Notes under the pieces: model-generated | Told to the model about the DNA's origin: nothing | The model's database searches: none | What the model saw: the letters and a program-made list of their open reading frames with translations, nothing else | Shown here: positions 38,401-45,839 of the stretch, one piece after another | How positions within the stretch are numbered: position 1 is the stretch's first letter | Layout: every line of letters begins with the position of its first letter | Source: Haemonchus contortus | Lineage: Eukaryota; Nematoda; Chromadorea; Rhabditida; Trichostrongylidae | Direction: 5' to 3' | DNA: 64,000 bases | Assembly: GCA_000469685.2 (NCBI GenBank) | Contig: LS997567.1 | Coordinates: 41,846,775 to 41,910,774, forward strand | Position numbers and translations under genes: made by a program

Positions 38401-38681
38401 TTAGTCGCAGTGCTAGCTTAATCAGGTACGGACATATTACTAGCAAGAAAAGATCGTACTTACGGACATATTACTAGCAAGTAAAGATCGTACTAATTTG
38501 TTACCTCTGCCGAAGTTGCACGTTTTTATTGATTTTTTTTGATTGGACGATTGTTAAGCGCGTCGGATATCTAAGCCATTTCAGGAGAACGAAGCATTTG
38601 TCATTGAGAATGCGTCGACATGGTGAAAGGGCGGGTGACGATGAGGCGACTGTCGATGAAAGTGACTGCAACATACAATAG
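32464..38681 (+). CDS. Ras-family small GTPase, Dexras1/Rhes (RASD)-like, 8 exons, 318 aa
   Basis: Exons: 32464-32610, 33408-33536, 34739-34837, 36065-36205, 36328-36471, 38169-38276, 38334-38425, 38585-38681. All junctions are GT-AG and keep phase (the last is phase 2). The product is a membrane-anchored guanine-nucleotide switch. Motifs seen: P-loop GSAKVGKT (12-19), effector Thr in KETIED (T37), LDILDT (55-60), NKCD (117-120), SAK (148-150), a basic serine-rich tail with ELKRNRSLR and SRSASLIR, and C-terminal CNIQ (315-318), a CaaX prenylation box. The long tail and CaaX match the RASD family (about 270-280 aa in mammals). Oddly, DT is followed by NFNFPDM, so the switch-II glycine and the catalytic glutamine of DxxGQ are absent, and Ala and Lys replace Ras Gly12 and Gly13. 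The start is chosen because an acceptor-like AACAG touches the ATG and the P-loop follows at once. Intron 5 carries a mariner and a SINE. Family assignment is from motifs, not a search. Confidence 0.93.
36650..37900 (-). mobile_element. Decayed mariner-family transposon in GTPase intron 5
   Basis: A 1251-bp element has terminal inverted repeats of about 30 bp: the left end contains TGCCTTTTATATTTTGAGAT (36658 on), matched in reverse at 37871-37893. It is flanked by TA on both sides (36648-36649 and 37901-37902). The size, TIRs and TA target are those of mariner elements. It carries a broken transposase on the minus strand. It lies wholly within intron 5 (36472-38168) of the GTPase gene, in antisense orientation. 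Confidence 0.92.
36660..37738 (-). pseudogene. Mariner transposase remnant with frameshifts
   Basis: The N-terminal half is open from 37738 to about 37370. It contains RASVYRWY and GRPKSVVV, typical of mariner helix-turn-helix and linker segments. The frame then shifts to 37335-36937 (YDRGPSKHVYD, SWIYAYEPE, FQDEPNPTK, the conserved mariner core). The C-terminal part survives only as pieces with in-frame stops. The first catalytic region reads TDGGSW rather than GDESW, and the HDNA region has degenerated. It cannot encode an active enzyme. Confidence 0.9.
38057..38140 (-). repeat. tRNA-like repeat, family B, in GTPase intron 5
   Basis: The minus strand has an A-box-like TCGGTAGAGTGATGGGTAAG and a B-box-like GGGTTCGAGTGCC, followed by GAGGCCAAAGTTTT. 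It sits about 30 bp upstream of GTPase exon 6. Confidence 0.6.
38427..38494 (+). repeat. 34-bp tandem duplication at the start of GTPase intron 7
   Basis: Two adjacent 34-base units (38427-38460 and 38461-38494), each beginning TACGGACATATTACTAGCAA, differ at one base. The first copy starts one base inside the donor GTACGG of intron 7. The second copy lacks the preceding G, so it does not create a duplicate GT donor in the same context. Confidence 0.9.
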
Positions 38682-38872
38682 CTGAGGTGGTATTGGGACA
38701 TTCTCCGAAACGACATGCTTCATTGCGGAGAACAAGAATTGAGATAATTAAATGAAAATATTTTAAATACCCCTCTTAGTGAAGGGTTCCTATAAACGCT
38801 AAGAGTTTTGTGTGGTAACTTTTTGCCTGTCTGCTTGTCTCCTGGCCTAAAATTCCTATGATTGGTCGAGAC

Positions 38873-38925
38873 AAATGATCCGCCAATCACGAGATCGTAC
38901 AAGATCTCGTGATTGGTGGATCATT
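38873..38925. repeat. Short inverted repeat (hairpin) downstream of the GTPase gene
   Basis: Arms of about 23 bases, left ending CCAATCACGAGATC and right GATCTCGTGATTGG, are separated by about 6 bases and lie about 190 bp past the GTPase stop codon. It may be a fragment of a foldback repeat. A role in transcript ending is not supported. Confidence 0.75.
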
Positions 38926-39173
38926 TGGCACGAGCAATCATACCCCCAAAAATCCGTAATGAAGGCTCGAAATGAAAACGGCAATTTGTATATAAAAATT
39001 TGTTTCCCACTATGGTATTAATTTGTATTGGTTTACAATTAAGTAAATGTATCGTTCAAATGCAACTTTGAAAGTGATCTCGTCTTCCATTCGAAAGCAG
39101 AACAGCTACTTGTCGATTTGTTCTGCAGCTGCTTTCTCATTTTTCGCCCATTTACTTCTTGCACTCTACTAAG

Positions 39174-39569
39174 ATGGTCACGTTGATATTTTTTCTATCG
39201 GTGCTCATCTGTGCTTTTACCGTCTTCATTCTGACTGAGGGCAACCAATGTAAAGTTTTCAATAATCCTATTCAAATATGATAGCTTTCTATAGATGCAA
39301 CCGAGTTGGTATGACTACACGGCTCTTATACAGCTTTGAGACAATGTACGCACTGACTTTTTGGGCCGAAACGTTCGAACCACAGCTGCTTACTTCAATG
39401 GGACAGCATCTACCAATCAGAATGCAGCAGGTCCATAGGTAGCTCCGCCCACAAGGTGGGTGTGGCCATTGTCTCCAAGCGTCACGACATTCTTCTGATA
39501 AAGGAATGTTTCGATGCATGTATATCCGAATGCGAGTCTTTATGCGCGTACAATTTCCTATTACTTTGA
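39174..39569 (+). CDS. Putative small secreted cysteine-rich peptide (exon structure unresolved)
   Basis: An ATG at 39174 opens a 25-codon stretch that reads as a signal peptide: MVTLIFF, a hydrophobic core through VLICAFTVFIL, then a polar TEGNQ. A GT donor follows at 39250. Downstream, a frame ending at 39569 has cysteines at regular spacing (ECFDACISECESLCA, CX3CX3CX3C) and then a stop. Two splice models keep phase: 39174-39249 joined to 39439-39569 (acceptor CCATAG), giving five Cys; or with an extra mini-exon 39295-39308 and the last exon from 39480, giving four Cys. The first has the better acceptor; the second has an even cysteine count. No family is recognised and no function is proposed. 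Confidence 0.45.
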
Positions 39570-39967
39570 GTCATGCTTCCATTCAAAAAGAATAGTTCAA
39601 ACAGGGGTTTACATCTCATGCTCTTGACAGAATTTCGCGTATCATTACTTCATGGCCTCATCTCAGCTACTTTCATGTATTCTTTGATCTTCCTTAGGAT
39701 TTCTGGAATATCTCAATATATATGATACACAGATGTTGCTTCGTGTTTTGAGCGCCTCTCGTGTGCAGTTCATTGTCTTAATTTGAAGATAAAACTTTTT
39801 ACGATATGTTTTGTCTGTAATCAATGGAATCAATTTCGATATAATTATTATGGATTTAAGCCCATCCACTCAAAGCAATTAACTCTTGTCTGTTCAAGCT
39901 CTTCCGCGAAAATTTTGTGCCCAATATCAAGTACGATGTATTGAGAATTAGAGTCTCGTCATGTTGC

Positions 39968-40045
39968 ATCGATGGTGCAGTGGTTTAGGCCTTCGGCCTT
40001 TACCTGGAAGGTGAAGAGTTCGACTTCTTTGTGGGTTCCTCTTTT
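39968..40045 (+). repeat. tRNA-like sequence (SINE head or tRNA pseudogene)
   Basis: An A-box-like GATGGTGCAGTGGTTTAGGC and a weak B-box-like GAGTTCGACTTC are about 45 bases apart. It lies just outside the inverted-repeat composite. It is not a functional tRNA as read. Confidence 0.4.
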
Positions 40046-40435
40046 GCTGAACTCTTGGTCATTGCGCAAGTGCAAGCTTGGAAAATGAGATTGTCAGTTC
40101 GTTGAAATGCTTGAAGCTATTATATAAGCTTGCAAAATCTGAGCATTTCTCTACACTTTATCAAACTTGCAAAGATTGCAAGCTTGGGGGCTTCTAAGCT
40201 GGATCTACGGCTTATTGTTTAACCCAAAAGTCAAAAAAAAAAATGCCAAGAAGAACAGAAGACAGTCGGGTCCGAGATTTAGTTCCTTCTTCGACGTAGT
40301 TGCTATTCACTCATCAGTACCAGAAACACTTGCTCCTCCAACTACCCGCACTCGATTACCTTTGCCTGCTCTCTCTGAATCAGTGAGTTTTACAAGTTCA
40401 ACCAGGATGGTATACGTTGCTGTAGGTCCGATGGG

Positions 40436-40537
40436 CCGGCGGGCAATTCGGCTCAGCAGGGCCGAGCCCACACTCCCTCCAGTGGAGGGGTGTGGGCTCG
40501 GTCCTGCTGAGCCGAATTGCCCGCCGGCCCATCGGAC
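40436..40537. repeat. 102-bp near-perfect palindrome, left copy
   Basis: GTCCGATGGGCCGGCGGGCA at the left end is mirrored by its complement at the right end. The arms continue to the centre (CTCCAGTGGAG) with one or two mismatches. It is GC-rich relative to the window and would form a long hairpin. It contributes the RAEPTLPP-like residues of the spurious frame here. Confidence 0.92.
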
Positions 40538-41106
40538 AGCTCGGTGAAGCCGAAGAGAGCTTCATCCGCCATCACACTGGCTGGCAGCCTGACGTAGCGG
40601 TGGGTCAAGCCAAAGTATTATGGTCTCACGGTGTAGTGGATAAGGGTGCGGTCTCTCCCTTTTGAAGTGACGGGTTCGGAATCGCCGTGCTACGCCACAA
40701 TTGTTTTGCTTGTGTCGTCGCATGAGAGCTGGGTCATACCTGCACTTTGGGTAGACAAACTTTGCATAAACATCTCAAGACACAGCAGATTCCCTACATA
40801 AGCCTCAACGTTAGCATTTCAGGACTTCCCACTTACTTCTCCCTCAGCAAATCATAACGCTTCATTCTTGAAACTCCACCATTTATATACAGTGCTCATG
40901 TCAGGTGATCCCTTGAGGCTTCGGAAAGTTAAAGATTAGCGGCCTGTAGCCTCCACCCAATCTGACAATAAGTAGGCCATTTTTCTTCTACAGAACGCGA
41001 GAATCGAAAGGTCTACTCCTTCAATTTTTGGGGTGCCTTAGACTTTCATTCTCCTTCCTTCGAATAGGTAGTATTCCTCTGTTGGCAGCTCATTTTCTGA
41101 GTCGAT

Positions 41107-41460
41107 GTTCAATCCAACGGTGAACTGGTCCCGTTACCATTTCTGCTTGCGACGTATGAAACGGAGGTGTGTCATTCACCTGGGGGCTCTGATATCTTCC
41201 TCAGAGAAGCGTGGGAGGGTTGATCTGCCAAGCTTTGGCGGTTATGGAATGATGCATTTTTCGAGTAGTTTTCAAGTACGTGCGCTCGGTTCAAAAATTT
41301 CTGGGTCCTTGATTCATTTTGTAATTCAGAACTACATTCCTTTCACCTTCACGCTGCTCTCTTTTCTCTGTTGTTCAAGGATAATCATCAGCGAAACAAC
41401 CCGAGAGCGAGATGGCGCAAGTAGAGATGGTAACGGGACCAATTTACCGTTGGGTTGCAC
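41107..41460. mobile_element. 354-bp MITE with 45-bp terminal inverted repeats
   Basis: Ends 41107-41151 and 41416-41460 are inverted copies with a few mismatches; the shared core is CTGGTCCCGTTACCAT / TTGGTCCCGTTACCAT. No transposase is inside; the 137-codon frame covering it (41105-41518) is a by-product. It is nested in the 40263-42862 composite. The superfamily is not determined. Confidence 0.75.
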
Positions 41461-41700
41461 ATCGACTCGAAATCATAATGTTTCAATGGACGATTTTATA
41501 AATGCCGCTCGGACTTGATCAATAATTTCGATAAAGGCAGAACAAAGAACGCCAAATATCGATCGGTTCGCTGCACGGAGATGGTGGACTATGATGCTGG
41601 AAAGACTGAAAATGTCCAGGAAACGAGCAACAGACACTGTTTTTCACAGCGTCTCCAGTTCATCGGCTTGAACTATTTGCCTATCATATTTGCTTCACCG

Positions 41701-41977
41701 GGCGGAGGTGGTGTAGTGGCAAGTGGCGCACTATCACACGCACGGTCAGGGGTTCGAATCCCGGATCGATGCCCGCCCAGGCCAACCAAGCCTTCCATCC
41801 CTCCGGGGTTGGTGAATTGGTACCAGACTCGTCTGGGAGGATAAAAGCACTGACTTGTACGTCGGCTGGCCACCGCAAGTCATTGTGTAGGCCACATACG
41901 CACTCATTACGCCACCACGATTCTGAATGGAAGTCGAGTGCGGGGGCGCATCCCTCAGACGGGATTGATTAACGCCA
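41701..41977 (+). repeat. tRNA-derived SINE, family A, best-preserved copy
   Basis: A tRNA-like head has A box GGTGTAGTGGCAAGTGG and B box GGGGTTCGAATCCC. A body of about 200 bp follows (GGTACCAGACTCGTCTGG, CACCACGATTCTGAATGG) and the end is GATTGATTAACGCC. It is nested inside the inverted-repeat composite at 40263-42862. This copy is the reference for the other three. Confidence 0.85.
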
Positions 41978-42595
41978 ATACTTTATCCTTCATCCTTTGT
42001 TTGCTTCACCATGACCGTACCTTTTTTTGCCTTCTTCGCAAGCTTCCACCTTTACATATCAGTTTTAGAATTTCTCTCTGTGTTGATTGCAATATTTCAG
42101 CTTTCACACTGAATTTCGGCATTTTTCTTTTTTAAAAATATGGTTTTCCACCGTTCACCGAGCCTCCCTGCTTCATCAGGTATAAATTTACTGAGGCACG
42201 GAAAATCACGGATTCCTTGGCTTCATCGGGCATAGGTCCCCCGATGGCCCATGAAGACACAGGGCTTTACCGTAACCCGGTTCCCGACACTCACGGGGAC
42301 AGCAACGCTCACATTACCAGCACGAGGCGAAACAAAATCAGCCTTGATTAAACGTCCAATGGTCTGAAATTTTCTTCGGGGCTCAGATGGGAAGTGCCAT
42401 ACCGACGACTCGAGGAATAAAATTGTTGCGTAGCACGGCGATCCCGTACCCGTCACTTCAAAACGGAGGGACCGCACCCTTATCCACTACACCGTGAGTC
42501 CATACTGCTTTGACTTGGCCCACTGCTATATCAGGCTGCCAGCCAGTTTGATGGCGGATGAAGACCACTTCGGCTTCACCAAGCTGTCCGATGGG

Positions 42596-42697
42596 CCGGC
42601 GGGCAATTCGGCTCAGCAGGACCGAGCCCACACCCCTCCATTGGAGGGAGTGTGGGCTCGGCCCTGCTGAGCCGTATTGCCCGCCGGCCCATCGGAC
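42596..42697. repeat. 102-bp near-perfect palindrome, right copy
   Basis: Same palindrome as 40436-40537 with a few substitutions, in the opposite inverted-repeat arm. The centre is CTCCATTGGAG. Two copies 2.1 kb apart suggest a mobile or amplified unit. Confidence 0.92.
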
Positions 42698-43156
42698 CTA
42701 CAGCAACGTATACCATCCTGGTTGAACTTGTAAAAGTCACTGATTCAGAGAGAGCAGGCAAAGGTAATTGAGTGCGGGTAGTTTGAGGAGCAAAAGGTGG
42801 TTTTGGTACTGATGAGTGAATAGCAACTACGTCGAAGAAGGAACTAATTTCAGGCCCGACTGCCTTTCCCACATCATATTTCACCATCTCCCTGCAGCAG
42901 ACCAGATCGGTAGGTGACGTACTTTGTTCTGCCTGCCTTCAAACTATTGATCAAGTCCAATTTATAAATCCATCCAATGACCTTGTTGATAGGGATTTTT
43001 TGGTTGAATGAATATAAACGCACTTCCACTAAGTATAAACCCACTTTTGCTAAGTATAAACGCACTTTGGCTTTCGCTTAGTATAAACGCAGTATCGCTT
43101 AGTATAAATGCACTTTCGCTACGTATAAACGCACTCGCGCCTACGCTTAGTATAAA

Positions 43157-44192
43157 CGCGCTTTCGCTAAGTATGAACGCACTCTCGCTTACGCTTAGTA
43201 TAAACGCAGTATCGCTCAATATAAACGCGCTTTCGCTTAGTATAAACGCAGTATCCTCAGTATAAACGCGCTTTCGCTAAGTATAAACCCACTTTCGCTA
43301 AGTATAAACCCACTTTCGCTAAGTATAAACGCACACTCGATTACGCTTAGTATAAACCCACTTTCGCTAAGTATAAACGCACTTTCGCTCACGCTTAGTA
43401 TAAACGCACTTTCGCTAAGTACAAACCCACTTTCGCTAAGTATAAACCCACTTTCGCTAAGTATGAACGCACTTACGCTAAGTATAAACGCACACTAGCT
43501 TACGCTTAGTATAAACGCACTTTCGCCAAGTATAAACGCACACTCGATTACGCTCAGTATAAACCCACTTTCGCTAAGTATGAACGCACTTTCGCTAAGT
43601 ATAAACCCACTTTCGCCTAATATAAACGCACTTTCGCTAAGTATAAACGCACGCTCGATTACGTTTAGTATAAACGCGCTTTCGCTAAGTATGAACGCAC
43701 TCTCGCTTACGCTTAGTATAAACGCAGTATCGCTCAATATAAACGCGCTTTCGCTTAGTATAAACGCAGTATCCTCAGTATAAACGCGCTTTCGCTAAGT
43801 ATAAACCCACTTTCGCTAAGTATAAACCCACTTTCGCTAAGTATAAACGCACACTCGATTACGCTTAGTATAAACCCACTTTCGCTAAGTATAAACGCAC
43901 TTTCGCTCACGCTTAGTATAAACGCACTTTCGCTAAGTACAAACCCACTTTCGCTAAGTATAAACCCACTTTCGCTAAGTATGAACGCACTTACGCTAAG
44001 TATAAACGCACACTAGCTTACGCTTAGTATAAACGCACTTTCGCCAAGTATAAACGCACACTCGATTACGCTCAGTATAAACCCACTTTCGCTAAGTATG
44101 AACGCACTTTCGCTAAGTATAAACCCACTTTCGCCTAATATAAACGCACTTTCGCTAAGTATAAACGCACGCTCGATTACGTTTAGTATAAA
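43157..44192. repeat. 518-bp higher-order duplication inside the array
   Basis: The stretch 43157-43674 recurs at 43675-44192, essentially unchanged, including rare variants such as AGTATCCTCAG and CACTAGCTTACG. The match ends at 44192, where ACGCG becomes ACGCA. 518 is not a multiple of three. Confidence 0.9.
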
Positions 44193-44900
44193 CGCACTTT
44201 CGCTAAGTATAAACGCACACTCGATTACGCTTAGTATAAACGCACTCTCGCTAAGTATAAACGCACACTCGATTACGCTTAGTATAAACCCACTTTCGCT
44301 AAGTATAAACGCACCTTCGCTGTCGCTTAGTATAAACGCACACTCGATTACGCTTAGTATAAACCCACTTTCGCTAAGTATAGACGCACTTTCGCTAAGT
44401 ATAAACCCACTTTCGCTAAGTATAAACCCACTTTCGCTAAGTATGAACGCCTTACGCTAAGTATAAACGCACACTAGCTTACGCTTAGTATAAACGCACT
44501 TTCGCTAAGTATAAACGCACTTTCGCTAAGTATAAACGCACACTAGCTTACGCTTAGTATAAACCCACTTTCGCTAAGTATAAACCCACTTTCGCTAAGT
44601 ATGAACGCACTTACGCTAAGTCGCTTAGTATAAACGCACTTTCGCTAAGTATAAACGCACTCTCGCTTACGCTTAGTATAAACCCACTTTCGCTAAGTAT
44701 AGACGCACTTTCGCTAAGTATAAACCCACTTTCGCTAAGTATAAACGCACTCTCGCTTACGCTTAATATAAACGCACTTTCGCTAAGTATAAACGCACAC
44801 TCGATTACGCTTAGTATAAACCCACTTTCGCTAAGTATAAACGCACTTTCGCTAAGTATAAACGCACACTCGATTACGCTTAGTATAAACCCACTTTCGC

Positions 44901-45300
44901 TTTCACTTAGTATAAACGCAGTATCGCTTAGTATAAACGTACTTTCGCTAAGTATAAACGCACTTTCGCTAAGTATAAACGCACACTCGATTACGCTTAG
45001 TATAAACCCACTTTCGCTAAGTATAAACGCACCTTCGCTGTCGCTTAGTATAAACGCAGTATCGCTCAGTATAAACCCACTTTCGCTTTCACTTAGTATA
45101 AACGCAGTATCGCTTAGTATAAACGTACTTTCGCTAAGTATAAACGCACTTTCGCTAAGTATAAACGCACACTCGATTACGCTTAGTATAAACCCACTTT
45201 CGCTAAGTATAAACGCACCTTCGCTGTCGCTTAGTATAAACGCAGTATCGCTCAGTATAAACCCACTTTCGCTTTCACTTAGTATAAACGCAGTATCGCT
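44901..45300. repeat. 186-bp higher-order repeat inside the array
   Basis: The marker TTTCACTTAGTATAAACGCA recurs at 44901, 45087 and 45273, an exact spacing of 186 bp, with the same order of 21/27-bp variants between. About two full copies and a partial third are present. Confidence 0.88.
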
Positions 45301-45839
45301 TAGTATAAACGGACTTTCGCTCAGTATAAACGCACTTTCGCAGCAGCCGTCCTCTGTTAGCTGAAGCAATTCCTAGTGATGATGATGAAACGATTGTGGA
45401 CCGTGTTATGAAACAGAACATAGCAATAAAAATTTGTTTAGATTAAGACAATGAACTGCACACGATGCGCTCAAGACACGAACCAACACCTGTACGTCGT
45501 ATGTAGAGATATACTAGAAATTCTAAGAAAGATAAAAGAATACATGAAAGTAACAGAGATGAGGCCATGAAGCAAGGATACGCGAACTTCTGTCAAGGGC
45601 ATTTGACGTAAACTTCTGTTTACACCAACATGTAAAAAAATAAAATGCAAGGTAATTTTGCAATTTTTTGGAATCATTAAAGGGAGTGCAAAGAAAGCTT
45701 AGCGCGTAAGAACTCACATTCGGATATACAGGCACCTGAACCTTATCAAATAGGAGAAGTCGTAACATTCGAAGGCATTGTTGCTCTTGATCAGTTAGAA
45801 TGACATAGAATTGATATCAAGCTTTGTACTAATAAATTG

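Larger units (their letters stand above)
40263..42862. mobile_element. 2.6-kb composite bounded by 441-bp inverted repeats
   Basis: Left arm 40263-40703 matches right arm 42421-42862 in reverse orientation with scattered differences. Each arm carries a 102-bp palindrome and a tRNA-like block (GGTGTAGTGGATAAGGGTGC and GACGGGTTCGGAATCGCC). The interior holds a MITE (41107-41460) and a SINE (41701-41977). The segment at about 41515-41640 also resembles, in reverse, the sequence just outside the right arm (42863-42960). Reading frames of 103 and 126 residues in the arms are mirror images and are not called genes. It may be a foldback transposon or an inverted duplication. Confidence 0.8.
43009..45340. 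repeat. 2.3-kb tandem array of 21- and 27-bp units
   Basis: The basic 21-bp unit is TTTCGCTAAG followed by TATAAACGCAC, with variants ending CCCAC. A 27-bp form has six extra bases (for example CTCGATTACGCTTAG). Because 21 and 27 are multiples of three and the unit has no stops in certain frames, long frames appear on both strands (SAFILSE-type heptads on minus up to 252 residues; NALSLSI-type on plus). Single-base length changes break these frames repeatedly, so I read this as a minisatellite and not a gene. It lies between the transposon composite and the 3' end of the PIPOX gene. Confidence 0.95.

Noticed and set aside
40167..40547. 126-residue frame and its mirror at 42576-42887
   Set aside because: The two are the same sequence read from inverted repeat arms, including the palindrome. 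No evidence of a protein.
41105..41518. 137-residue plus-strand frame
   Set aside because: It spans a MITE with terminal inverted repeats.
44611..45369. 252-residue minus-strand frame as a protein gene
   Set aside because: It is a translation of the 21/27-bp tandem array. Equivalent frames open on the other strand, and length changes break them elsewhere in the array.
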